DNA from: Bigelowiella natans CCMP2755
Taxonomy: Eukaryota > Cercozoa > Chlorarachniophyceae
Length of the DNA stretch: 28,694 nucleotides
Direction of reading: 5' to 3'
Assembly (NCBI GenBank): GCA_000320545.1
Contig: ADNK01002288.1
Span: 1-28,694 of the forward strand
Positions 10,582 through 21,678 of this stretch are shown piece after piece. Position numbers and translations under genes: made by a program. The notes under the pieces are model-generated. The model made no database searches and had not been told where the DNA came from. It saw nothing but the letters and a program-made list of their open reading frames with translations. The first letter of the stretch is position 1, and every line of letters starts with the position of its first letter.

Positions 10582-11581
10582 ATGCATCGCTCCCGGTCAA
10601 AGTTGTTGGCGCTAGGAAGCTGGGGCAGGGATGTAAGAATAAGAGTTGGCACCCCTCCTACTATATTGTTTGGAAGTGGTGCCTCATATTATGTCCTCCT
10701 GCTTCTGTTGAGCACTTGTGCTAGTGGTTGGATCTTGTTGTCATGGCCACCATCGCAATCATCATCACCACGAAAACTAGCCTGCAATGGAAGAGCGTCG
10801 ATGCGACGAGGGAATAGTAGCAGAGACGCCTCGTCCTACGGTTTTACGAGGAATACTAAAAACTCATTCGTTTCCGAAAGAGTATCTTATTTGCGGAGAA
10901 CATCAGGTGATGGAAATTGTTTGCTTGATAATCCAATTGAATGGCATAGGTCTAGCAATATTTATCTACAATTACTCTTTATCATCGTCTACTTTTTATT
11001 CGTCCCCGTTGGTTATCTCCGTCTTCTCTTCAACGATGTCATCACCAGTGCCATTATTATTTGGGATTATTTTTCTATATTTTATTGCATGATATTTTCC
11101 TCGTGTAGGTCTTGATGGAACGAAAATGATGGTCCCACTTTGGCAAATCAGCAGAAGGCATTTATACAACAACAACAGTAGCAGCAGCTGCAAGGACGAC
11201 GAAGAAGGAAAAGGGTAGTAGTAGCATCATAACGAGATCATATGAAGAAATATTTCATCAATAGCAGCGGCTGCTATTTTTTTTGTACATGTCACAGCAA
11301 AAGTTGTTGTTCATTGTGGTACTAGTAGCTGTTACCACCGTAAGATGGTAATTTAGAACGGAAATGTTCTACTTCTACCACCACATTCATAATCATCATC
11401 TCATCATTATGATCATCAGCAGCAACAAGGAATAGAGTCATCTTGAACATACTACTAGTACTACTCTTTTGTTTGTTTTGACTCTTCTTCTTCTTCTTCT
11501 AATTAGAGACGCAGGGGGGTGTCGTAGCAACCACAACTGCTGGAACTCTGATTATCACCATCCACAGACATTAGGTAGTAA

Positions 11582-11622
<41 letters not shown>

Positions 11623-11898
11623 CTAGTACTAGTACTACTAGTAGTAGGTTATGGAGCGCTGATTATCAGCATCACCCAGAGGCAGACGAAATTAGCTAGT
11701 AGTAGGAGGTCATGGTGTTGCTTACAACTTGTTGTCATCATCATCATCATCTAATGAACTGCTCGATGAGTCATTATATTATTAATAGCGAAGAAGAAGA
11801 AGAATCTTTCGTTATAGGACTTATGGAGAAGATGAATACGATGAGACGATGATGATAGATTTCACCATTGTCATCTTATTACTCTCCATTGTTCATAT

Positions 11899-11930
<32 letters not shown>

Positions 11931-12119
11931 ACTACTACTACTCTCCGCATAGGGTTGAGTGAGTATTTAGCTGGAGGTCCTCCCGTGATAGCAGCAAACC
12001 GACTTAAAGCGCTGCATAGAGACTTCATTGTACAAGAAATTCGAAGAAATGGTATATTCCCCTTGTATGTTCTTCTGAGCAATGTTCGCGTATCTGTTGC
12101 TAGTAGCATTTATTCCTAC

Positions 12120-12151
<32 letters not shown>

Positions 12152-12547
12152 ATACTAATACTACAAACAAACACTGCTTCTATTGATGACAATACTCTGT
12201 ATTCTTCCTACTACTACTCTTCGAAGATAAATGAGCACCATCTGTTTGTTTTTTTGGTTTGTTTATTTGTTTGTTTCATGCAGGATCGATCGTGCCATTG
12301 GTGACAGCTGGCAGTGAAATTCGGCGTCATCTTCCAAGAGAATATATTGGACGCAGTAGTGCTGAGATTATGATGATGATGAACAACACCACCAGGTAAC
12401 CACACTAACCTCAAGTAAAATAGTGATATAGAGGAATCGCCATTCATCATCATAAAATGTATGAAGTTTTTGATTCTTGATGGTGTGTATTGTTATTTGT
12501 TGTCATAATCATGATATCTTTCTTACATAATTACAATTATTAGGAGG

Positions 12548-12581
<34 letters not shown>

Positions 12582-12880
12582 TTATAAATATATTTGTTTA
12601 TAAATGTGTGTGTGTGCTATGAAAATACCGATGATTCCACGTCTTAGGTCTGATGTGGGGAAAGTGAAGGATATTGTCGAAGGAGAAAGCAGAGGGGGGA
12701 CAACAGGTGTTATGGAAAAGGTGGTGGGAAAAGCAGCACCTGATAAAACTGCCTCTTGGTCATCATTATTTTGGTTATTATTCACGGTGTCAAAGTACGG
12801 CATGTCCACATTTGAAATGGTAGTAACAAAGAAGATATCATCATCATTATGCCAAGAAATGCTAAGAGAGTTTGTTTGTG

Positions 12881-12951
<71 letters not shown>

Positions 12952-13637
12952 TCGGAATGGTGATCAGGGCTATTATTTACATGGAGGAGCTTAACGACGG
13001 TTGAGTAAGATAGATGGCAGCACACATTCTAGTATTTGTTCTTCTGATATAAGTGTTGTTGTTGTTGTTGTTGTTGTTGAAGGTGAATCGTTTAGCTAAT
13101 ACACTTGGTGTCCATGAACATCACATTAAGTACTACTACTACTACTACTACCACTACTGCTACTACTACTACCGATTATCATCCTTTGTTTGTGTTGGAT
13201 CATCTACTAATCACCCCCACCAACTCCTTCTTGATGATTCAAATGCCTAATTACACTACAACTTCTTCAACAATTTCTGTTTGATCACTTTGTGTAATTA
13301 TTATTAATATTAATAAAAGGTATAACGGCATGAAGGATGCATACGCTATAACCGCTCAAGAAATTTCCATTCCATCTGATCAAATCAACGATATCAAAGA
13401 CCTTTTCCGTGTAAAATTGAGGCAGGTCAGGAAATGATAGTTGATAATAGGAAAGATAATAACAAAATTATGATGACGATGATGATGATGATGATGATAA
13501 TGATGATGATACTAATGACGATGATACTTGGTGTTTAATAACATATAGTAGTATTTTACTTGTTGGCTGACAGTTTGGATGTTTTTTCCCTCCTCCTCCT
13601 CCTCCTCCTCCTCCTCCTCCTCCTACCACTATTACTA

Positions 13638-13669
<32 letters not shown>

Positions 13670-13863
13670 ACTACTGATAATTCTATGACAACGGACACAA
13701 CTACGTTTGAGCGTGTAGGCAAGGATTGGTGATCTTCATCTATCTAGCAAACCATGCAAACTTGGTGAATAACTTTACCGCTGTCCTCAACATTATCATC
13801 ACCTGTTTCTCAGAATCGTCAATTCCTAAAAACACATATGGTGTATTTATGTAATACGCATAC

Positions 13864-13898
<35 letters not shown>

Positions 13899-14074
13899 GT
13901 TTGATTTAGACGTCGAAGCGAAAAATTGGTAGGTAGTGTCGAGCAATAATTCATAGTTTGATGATTTAAACTCCTCCCCCCCCCCTTCCTCTTCCTCTCA
14001 TGTCTTCTATTCTTTCGATTCTTATACCCACCCACAGGTTCTCATGGAGGAAATTGCTTTACAATTACACTAAA

Positions 14075-14107
<33 letters not shown>

Positions 14108-14412
14108 GAATAAGAGATAGTCGCTCATAAAGATGATTCTGCAAATGTGTGATTGTAATATTTGTTTTATCATCGATTAAATATGTTGATGATATAATTC
14201 GTATTGGATGATGATGCATCAACTGCATTATCGTAAATGTGGCTTGTGTGGTGTTTGTCCTCTCTTATCACCATAGATGTCACGTGTGGGGTTCAATGGA
14301 ATCAAGGAGGTAAGTTACATGCTCGTGTCGCTTTGTTCCCATCATTACCTTCTTATCATCATTTTTCTTATATTCTTTGGCATAGAATGGTCAAAATTTC
14401 ATACGTATTAAT

Positions 14413-14448
<36 letters not shown>

Positions 14449-16150
14449 GGATAAGAGATCATATTTCTCTCTGCATCATCACCACACGTGTTCTTCTGCC
14501 TGCCCTCTATTTTGTTAATTTTGTTCAACGAAGGACGACAAGATTGAGATAATTATTTTCCTTCTTTTTCCAAGGAATCTTTTTCGTAGTGTGTCAATGA
14601 TCAATTGAGTGAATTATGCGTATGTTTCATTTGTCCTACTACTATCTTATTATGGTAGGAGAAGAAAGAATATCAAAAGCCATCAACTCATGGAAGAATG
14701 AAGGGTAATATGTAGTAGTAGTAGTAGTTGTTGTTGTAGGCACAACAAGAGGAGAATGGTGGTGTATGATATAATTGTGTATGATATGATGATGATGATG
14801 ATGATGATGGCGACGACCAGGATTTGGTAGTGCTGCTGCAGGGGATAGATGATAGTAGTAGTAGTAGTAGTAGTAGTAGAGGAGGAGGAGGAGGAGGGGG
14901 AGGAGTTTATGATCATACTGCATTTACTTTGGTGCTATAAATAGTTGATGGAGAGCATGCTAGTTATGTTACTTCCTACGTGTCCTATATGATGTTGTTG
15001 TTACACTTTAATTATTAGATTTATCAACTATTACGGACAACAAAGATTTACAAACACGGGAATGGATCTTGTTGGAAGATATTATCTTTGGTAGTAGTAG
15101 TAGTAGTACGATACTACCTCATGATAATAAACCATAGCAATACAGAGAGGGAGGAGGAGGAGAAGCAGTAGATGTCCTTGTATGAACCGTATTACACAGG
15201 TGCTCAGCAAGCTGATGGTTCTTGTTCTCTTTATGTCAACCTCTTCTTTTCTTATCTCCTCTTTGCCCTCCACGTCTCTACATACAATTGATGCCTGTTT
15301 GTTTGTGTTGTTCTTTCTTCTTTCACGTAGTGGTGATTATCGAGCTGCATTATCAGCATTGCTTCTACCTTGCCTCAAAACCGGCAATGGTTTGAATAAC
15401 CAAGGGGAGAGTGTAATCCAAAGCTTTATCGATGAACAAAAACGAGTCGGTAGCAGCAGTAGTAGTAGTAGCAGTGGTAGTAGGAGGAGAAGGACAAGAT
15501 TCTCATCGGCCAACAATGACGATACTAAGAAAGAGGACTTTGAAAAATACGATGATGACATCGTTGAAGATGTAGGAGAAGACAAAGCTTTGCAACTTGG
15601 TAGGCAATTCGCTGAATACATGGTAGGTATTAATAATAATGTATCATCATCATCATCATCATCATTATCATCATTTTCATCGTGCATAGTAGTATTTCTC
15701 CCGTAGCATAATGCCGTTTTCTTAGCTTTATTATTGTACTTGATCTCCTTCTCAATCTAACACCTTTGTTGTTATTGTTGTTATTGTTCTTAACTCCTGG
15801 ATTGGTGATGATCTCTTAATAATAGGTGTATCTAATGCAATCTGGAATGTTGATGGACAACGTACGAGTATTTGTTAGAATATTCATGATGATGATGATG
15901 ATAATGAAACTAACTTAGAGCTATGATTTTCAATAATAAGTATACGTGGTTTTATATTGAAAGATGATGGATAAATCGAAGGAGCGACGTCGCACCATGG
16001 CATGGATGATGATAGATAACGTGCAAAAGGTAAAGGTGGTGGTGGTGGTGGTGGTTTAGAGATCTGTTCATTATTAGCGTATAATCGATCACTGTGATAG
16101 CAGTAGCCATAGGCAGCTGCCTGCTGTAGTGTCCTCCTCCTCGTCCACAG

Positions 16151-16192
<42 letters not shown>

Positions 16193-16953
16193 TAGATTTG
16201 TTAGTATTGAGGCATTCGAAGATGGTGGATGATGCTGACTTACTTTGTGTATAAAATGATGATCATCATGATGATGAGCTGGGGGAAAGACTATCATTAG
16301 AGCTTGCTTCCTCACGATTAATGACAATTTGTCTGCTATGATTTTGTATGATCAGAATATGAACAAGATGGATATTACCAGGAAGCATACTACTTCTACT
16401 AGTAGATTTTTCAACAACGAATATGACGAGGATGAGTCATCCTCCTCCTCCTCCTCCTCCTACTCAAATGCTACTAATACCGCTACTCCAAGGAACCATC
16501 GAGGTCATCATCGTTTAATAGAAGCTATTTGCAGGTGGTGCTATACTATACCGTTATAATTATCATTATTATTATATTTATTATTTAATGCGTTGTTCAT
16601 CTTGATCATAAATCACTATTATTGTCACCGCTATTTACTTTTCATCCTCCCCCTTCCCCCCCCCCCTCCTCCTCCTCCCCCCCCTCTTCCGTCTCCCCCC
16701 TAAGAGCATCGTTTCTTCAAATTCCATATCGACATCGTATGATGGCAATTAGTGCATATAATAGCAAGGTGGGTGGTGGTGGTGGAATAACACGAAGGAC
16801 ATACACAAAAGAGCAGCAAAATGTGCAATGAGATGTTCAGTGTACGAGTTGATGTACGAAAAAGTGGTAGTAGTAGTAGTAGTAGTAGTAATAGGTAGTA
16901 GTCGTCGCAGTAGCAGCAGGGAGGAGGAGCATAGTTATGAAATCATACACTAT

Positions 16954-16987
<34 letters not shown>

Positions 16988-17018
16988 CATACATATCCCT
17001 ATTCGCTGTTTCGCGCGC

Positions 17019-17055
<37 letters not shown>

Positions 17056-18306
17056 TGCAAGGTTAGCAAACTTGAAATTGCATAGCTGACTCAACTTTCT
17101 CTTCTTGTTTCTTGTTTCTTCTTCTTTATCGTTGGAATTGATCGACGGAAAGTAGGTTTGGAATCACATCGCTTCAGAGAGAATACGCTTGTTTGGGGTA
17201 GCAGTAGCGAAGGGCGACCTGCTTTCCATTTGCAGCAACCGCAGCAATCCAACACCAAGTACTATGTCAACGAAACCAGTGTACTGCTACTCTGAAGAAG
17301 AAGTAGAAGAAGAACAAGTAGTAGTAGTAGCACGAATGCCACAAGGGTCAATCATCAAAGCCAACTCTGCTGATGATACTACAAGAAGCAGGAGAGAAGA
17401 AGAAGATATTGATGATGATGATGATGATATTCTCAAAGAGCAACGACAGTCATCCTCCTCCTCCTACTCAATTTTTGACATCGTGCTAACTCTAGCGGGA
17501 GAAGGCCAACAGTTTCCTCATAATGTTGTGGGAGATATACACAGAGAATTTCTTTCCAGAGACGGCACTATTGGTATGTGTTTATGTTTAAAAACAACAT
17601 CCTAGAAAATAATGCTGTGATGCTGTTAACCTTATCATTTTGTGCATACCCGGGTACAACTTGATAATATACTTCTAGCAGCAAATCGTTATTTTACCAC
17701 CACATCTCTATATCATATCTTCAATCACTATTATCATCCTCAAATAAGACGCTTGGCGTGTGGAAGGAAAGATGAGGAAACGATATCTCCGTACGGCACA
17801 TTATAGAGCGGTAGTAGTAGTAGTAGTAGTAGTAGTAGAGGAAGAGAAGAAGATGTTGCTGTTGTTGTTACCGTGTTATTCGAGTAGTAACATATTGTAC
17901 GATAGACTTTAAGATTTTGATGAGCCATTTTGTATTATTCACCTCTTTGATGTGATGTGGCGAGATGCATCATCATTTACATTACAATTCTGCCATTGAT
18001 GATACTCTTACCTCATAGCTGTTTCGACGTCCTTCCAACGTTTCTTGGACTGCTAGTAAGGACGACGCTGAGTATAAGCCACAAAAGCAGCAGTATAGAC
18101 GGCGGCAAAGATCGTCATTATCAACACCATCCCCACCACAATCATTAAGTTGTTGGTGCTCCGAGTTAGATAAGAGGGATCATCGTGGTACTGCTGCTAC
18201 TACATGCAGCCATTCATCATCATCATGCATCAAGCTCAGATTTTCGCTTGGAAGTGGCGAGTTTGCAACTGTTGCTATGAGAGAGTTGTTCGCGATGAGC
18301 AAGTAA
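10582..18306 (+). CDS. PUS7: Pus7/TruD-family pseudouridine synthase, 20 exons, with one frame break
   Basis: Pus7 converts uridine to pseudouridine in tRNA and other RNAs. Exons: 10582-10906, 11109-11214, 11507-11574, 11953-12051, 12284-12395, 12648-12819, 13083-13129, 13320-13425, 13719-13840, 14277-14309, 14659-14704, 15019-15090, 15331-15622, 15826-15861, 15964-16029, 16356-16534, 16705-16768, 17156-17573, 17749-17810, 18019-18306. All junctions keep phase (about 903 residues if one surplus base is ignored). Landmarks: DFIVQEI; YNGMKDAYAITAQ with the catalytic Asp of GxKD; IGDLHLSSKPCKLGE; GFINYYGQQRF; the split AYNSK/VWN junction; DIVLTLAG; YRALFRRPSNVSW; the C-terminal FSLGSGEFATVAMREL. 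The first exon adds a basic, Ser-rich N-terminus with hydrophobic segment YYVLLLLLSTCASGWILL, suggesting organelle targeting. Ser- and acid-rich inserts lie in exons 13, 16 and 18. At 13770 one extra T gives a stop inside the LGE..NFTAVL motif. Exons 14 and 15 rest on phase alone. Confidence 0.88.
11575..11649 (+). repeat. (GTA)n/(TAC)n microsatellite starting at the PUS7 exon 3 donor
   Basis: The intron begins GTAGTAATAGTAGTAG and continues as about fifteen TAG units, then ACTAGT alternations. The repeat therefore starts exactly at the 5' splice site. Ser-rich frames across it are artefacts. Confidence 0.85.
11902..11942 (+). repeat. (TGC)n(TAC)n microsatellite before the PUS7 exon 4 acceptor
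   Basis: Nine to ten TGC units and four TAC units end about ten bases before the acceptor CGCATAG at 11952. The repeat may act as the pyrimidine-rich stretch of this intron. Confidence 0.85.
12549..12579 (+). repeat. (AT)n microsatellite in a PUS7 intron
   Basis: About fifteen AT units lie in the intron before exon 6. Confidence 0.9.
12882..12946 (+). repeat. (AC)n(GA)n compound microsatellite in a PUS7 intron
   Basis: About sixteen AC units run into about sixteen AG units, 62 bases after the exon 6 donor. Frames reading His-Thr or Arg-Glu repeats come from it. Confidence 0.92.
13054..13079 (+). repeat. (GTT)n microsatellite as the PUS7 exon 7 polypyrimidine tract
   Basis: Eight to nine GTT units lead straight into GAAG, the acceptor of the 47-base exon at 13083. 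Confidence 0.88.
13464..13674 (+). repeat. Cluster of (GAT)n, (TCC)n, (TAC)n and (TGC)n microsatellites in a PUS7 intron
   Basis: GAT units lie at 13470-13510, TCC units at 13591-13623, and TAC then TGC then TAC units at 13624-13675. All are within the intron between exons 8 and 9. Confidence 0.88.
13764..13780 (+). other. Frame break in the PUS7 reading frame
   Basis: The frame reading KPCKLGE (ending GGT GAA at 13764-13769) meets TAA at 13770. One base later the +1 frame reads AAC TTT ACC GCT GTC, matching the family's GNxFTxVLR motif. That frame ends at 13840 in exactly the phase needed by the next exon. So it is a net frameshift within an exon: a real mutation, an indel error, or an undetected small intron. 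Confidence 0.7.
13863..13896 (+). repeat. (ATT)n microsatellite in a PUS7 intron
   Basis: Eleven ATT units lie shortly after the exon 9 donor at 13841. Confidence 0.9.
14078..14107 (+). repeat. (TAG)n microsatellite in a PUS7 intron
   Basis: About nine AGT/TAG units lie in the intron before the 33-base exon at 14277. Confidence 0.88.
14413..14448 (+). repeat. (GAT)n microsatellite in a PUS7 intron
   Basis: About twelve GAT units lie in the intron between exons 10 and 11. Confidence 0.88.
14714..14896 (+). repeat. (GTA)n, (GTT)n, (ATG)n, (TAG)n and (GAG)n cluster in a PUS7 intron
   Basis: Five separate triplet runs are crowded into one intron, starting ten bases after the exon 11 donor at 14705. 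The His- and Tyr-rich minus-strand frames here are artefacts. Confidence 0.85.
16151..16189 (+). repeat. (AT)n microsatellite in a PUS7 intron
   Basis: About nineteen TA units lie in the intron before exon 16. Confidence 0.9.
16864..17056 (+). repeat. (GTA)n, (GTT)n, (GT)n and (GA)n cluster in a PUS7 intron
   Basis: GTA units lie at 16867-16890, GTT at 16957-16987, then GT and GA runs at 17019-17056. All are in the intron between the AYNSK exon and the VWN exon. Confidence 0.88.
17811..17837 (+). repeat. (GTA)n microsatellite beginning exactly at the PUS7 exon 19 donor
   Basis: The exon ends AGAGCG at 17810 and the intron starts with nine GTA units, so every unit is a potential GT donor in the same phase. 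Confidence 0.88.
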
Positions 18307-18930
18307 TAGCTGCTGCTTGTTTGTTCATGATGTCACCATGCATGCTAGCATGTTCCTCTAAAAATCGGTGGTATAATTGTTCCATACGCGATAACGTTAT
18401 CACAATCCTTTGCATATATTTCATTCCATATTTCACTACACCTGCTACCTGTAAGCTCGACTTATTGCGTGTAACAATGCTTGCCATGCATGTGTATTTC
18501 TCACCACGCATCAACTTCTAGTGAATGTCAATTTTCTGCAACATCGATGCCATGAGCTGCCCAAGTCGTTTGTACTTTATTGATACTATGTTTAGCCCGC
18601 ATAACTGACCCCACTATTTTTTCGCGAATGCCTTTGTTGCGCAGGGCACCTGCTGTATTATCTAGCTATTGCTAGATTGCGGATTATGCGCTTATGCATC
18701 ATCATTATGAGTTCATACAACGCTAGAACGGTTAGCAGTCTGCACTGCTTGCGTGCTGAAATTCACAGCGGATTTGCAGGGGTATCTACACGCGCCTACA
18801 GCTATGGCAAGATGTGCAAGCTCTTCAACAAACTACGATCGATGTTCTTTCTAGCCTGTTATATGATCCTATGAGGTAGCATAAATGTTCTATGCTCATA
18901 CTATTTCATAGCCGCATCCGTGTGATATTA
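18307..18930. other. Tail-to-tail spacer between PUS7 and the minus-strand renalase-like gene
   Basis: I see no gene. It carries a weaker palindrome-rich island (CATGCATGCTAGCATG at 18338-18353, TATCTAGCTATTGCTAGA at 18658-18675, CAACGCTAGAACGG at 18719). The word CGCTAGAACG recurs in the right island near 25823. Frames at 18204-18521 and 18677-18874 look accidental. Confidence 0.5.
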
Positions 18931-21284
18931 TTATTCTTCCTGCTGTTGTCTTCTTTTTCTCCTAGATGCGTAGTAACGATTCCATCTATTAAATTTACCC
19001 CCTGCAAGTTTCCTTCCTCTTGATGTTCTTGCCGCCATTTCTCCCCCTCCTTCCTCTTTTCCTATTGCTGCTCTCACATCTACTCCTGCACTACCTCTCG
19101 TACCACCCCTGAAATGATGCACGTCAGATCTTCCAGTAAGATGATTTTGGCTTTTCCTTTGTCCGCCTCTGCCTTTGTAGTTATTATTGTTGTTCTTCCT
19201 TCTTCTGTACTTCTTTAGAGAATCTGCTTTTTGAATGTCCATACCATTAGCGATTTGGACGGCAGTTGGCCAGGTATCATCGAGAAGTAATGAGGTATGA
19301 TCTTCTCTTCTACGTCGTCTACCCGTTGTACCTCCCACGATGGCCATCGTATCATCATCATCACTTCTTGCACATCTCAATACCCAGTCAGTTTTCTCTG
19401 TTGTTCATTCATGAATTGAGACAGCAGCAAGTAGAAAGCACCAAGGGATGGATTACATATTTAGATTAATTGACTATTTCTTAATATTATACACACAACC
19501 TGGTATTTGAGATGATATCATTTTGCTATCGTAGCCATCCCCGTTGTTGCTATTTTTATAGTTGTCTTGAGAGAGGAGTACATCTGCAAGTTGAAAAGCA
19601 GATCGAAGTGCTCCTGCAACCCCTTGACCTCCAAACATATCTCCACAAATAGCTAATCGGGCCACGGAATCATATGCAAAGGCAGGTTTGTCTTCTTTAA
19701 TCTCTGTTTGGGATGAGCAGCCCTGCCAATGGAATGTTGGCACTACAAGACGATATTCATTGATGAGATTAGGTCTGTTGACTACTTTACCAAAAGCCTG
19801 TATGATCTTGTTACCCACCCCTCGCTTATCCCACCTTCATATCATACAGACAACAAAGCAGCAGTCACTTCTTATAATTGAGCTCTGCTGTGCCAAGCAA
19901 CATAACAACTATGTATACATCATTTTAAAAATGGGATGTTGGCGTTGGATGTCGTCATCGTGCAATCATTACCCTCTTCCACCTTTTCCTTTTGCTGTAC
20001 TTTCTTTTATCTTCATTGACCATTCAGGTGTGGCTATTAGCGTCCACGTACTATTTCCTCGTAGCGTCTTCAACCCTCTCTGTTTCTCATCACCTGTATT
20101 ACCTCTAGCAGCGACGGCAAGCTCTGGAATTCCACATATACGGATAGAATCATGGTCATTGATTGGAGGGTGAAATGTTGCCACCACAGTCATAGCAGAG
20201 GCAGCAACAGAACCAGCAGCTGATCCTATGATCCTTTGAGACTCTGGTAGCCCTGCTTCCAACATTTGCTTTATAGAAGCTTTTCGGGCTGCTCTCGGTA
20301 GATAATCGAACGAGTATATGAGATAATCATAGGGGCCGTGTATTTTGCTGTCACAGTCGGTTACATACCTTGAACAATGGGAAGAAGAAGGAGTAGGGTA
20401 GGTAAAACAGGTGAGAATGGTGGTGAGAAAGGTGAATATAATAAACAGTATTGACAGGAAGAAATTCATTTTGGTGGGAAGTCAAATTAAAGCTCCAAGA
20501 TATTGTAATTAGCTTTATGATCAACGAAACAAAGGAAACAGCGGTGGTAATTACCATCCATCTTCTCTTTTCTCTGATTTGCACAGCTGCTCATCTCTTA
20601 CAGTAACGTGTCTATCCTTCTTCAGGGACGATATAAGCTTTTCGATAACGGAAAATAGTCCTCTTTTAGGGTAGTATCTTGATGATGACGAGGATGATGA
20701 GGATGATGATGACGATGGCGAGGAGGAGGTGGGGGAGGAGGAAGGAGGGGAGGGGGAGGGAGAACAGCCCAAATCGTCGTCATTAATTCTTCCGAATAAT
20801 CCTGATTCAGAAGTATAACGTGAGATCCTAAATTTGTCGCTCTTGGACGGTGTTATGAGATTAAGATCGATCCAACGGTTGATTTCCTCCCTGTAGCACC
20901 AATCATTATTACATTCGAATAAATTAGAAACGAAGTTAAAGAAGACGTGTATTGTTGTAGGGAAATAATGTGTTAATTGCTTATCTCCAAGTACAAGGAG
21001 AAGCTATTGTTGAGGGGGAGATGACCCTTTGCTCTATGATATATTTTGTGAATGAATCTTAATTCTTGTATCTATGACGACCTGACTGCCTTCGAAGTGC
21101 TGTCCGGGATTACAAAAGTAGCTGGTGCATATTCACATAGAGGATGGGGTTTATGAATTGACCTAGCTGGGTCAAACATATGCCTGTAAAGATCAATCGT
21201 GTGGCATGTGGCCAGGAGGCGGGCTAGCGTAACCCCTGATACTGTACCACCACAAACAGCAACTTTCTGGGGAGGGGGGGGCAT
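18931..21284 (-). CDS. Renalase-like FAD/NAD(P)-binding protein, divergent copy, five exons
   Basis: Renalase-type proteins are FAD-dependent oxidoreductases of the amine-oxidase fold; the substrate here is unknown. Minus-strand exons: 21284-21082, 20890-20555, 20368-19973, 19834-19500 and 19397-18931, all phase-consistent, 578 residues. Family signs: N-terminal Rossmann strand KVAVCGGTVSGVTLARLL; REEINRWIDLNLI; GPYDYLIYS; STWTLIATPEWS; the C-terminal flavin motif LAICGDMFGGQGVAGALRSA. Oddities: in the GxGxxG motif the second Gly is Thr (GGTVSG), and the GGRxATR and DHGAQYF motifs are barely recognisable, so flavin binding may be altered. A Ser run encoded by TCx repeats lies in exon 2. The last exon, less certain, adds a basic tail with RGG and KYRRRK motifs. 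The ATG at 21284 is followed by CCCCCCCCTCCCCAG, which could instead be a 3' splice site of an exon further upstream. The exon 1 donor GTCGTC is weak. Confidence 0.75.
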
Positions 21285-21678
21285 AGTGAGTTGTCTTAAC
21301 TTATGTCGAACGGATTATATTCATTTATTACCGAATATATATCTAAATCTCATATTTGTAACTTTGAGAAAGCAATGTATGAATCTTGAATCTCTTTCTC
21401 CGTAATATGTACATATATCAGATATATTAGGTGTAAATATTGTTCTATTTATTTACCCTCACATGTGGCGGTCGACAAGGAACGTGGAGGACGACGACGA
21501 CAACGACGAGAAGTCCATCGGCACCACAGATTTGATGAGAATGGATAATTGCTTAAGTCTGAGAGCTAATTTCCTTGTCGCTCATCGAAAAAACCCTCTA
21601 TCTTTCCAAAATAGAACTTCCTCAAAACTCAGGTTGAAACCGAAGACGAGGTGCAAGGTAGGCCACAAGTTGAATTGC
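21285..21678. promoter_or_regulatory. Head-to-head spacer of the renalase-like pair
   Basis: This short spacer must contain start regions for both divergent genes. It is AT-rich at 21300-21455, with ATATATCTAAATC and ACATATATCAGATATATTAG. No defined promoter element can be named. From 21463 a frame in phase with the plus-strand gene is open (ATG at 21463), so the plus gene may start there. Confidence 0.35.

Noticed and set aside
10787-11092. Alternative frame starting with an ATG inside PUS7 exon 1
   Set aside because: It looks protein-like up to 10906, but joining it to exon 2 gives an early stop, whereas the 10582 frame keeps phase.
11575-11649. Repeat arrays as a CRISPR array or telomere-like array
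   Set aside because: The units are three bases, without spacers or a constant longer repeat; these are simple microsatellites.
12582-13025. Minus-strand frame of 147 codons
   Set aside because: It is antisense to PUS7 exon 6 and the (AC)n(GA)n repeat; its Ser-Leu and Cys-Val runs are repeat translation.
13468-13722. Gly/Val/Ser-rich minus-strand frame
   Set aside because: It comes from (TCC)n and (TAC)n repeats in a PUS7 intron.
14642-14923. His-, Tyr- and Thr-rich minus-strand frames
   Set aside because: They are translations of triplet microsatellites inside a PUS7 intron.
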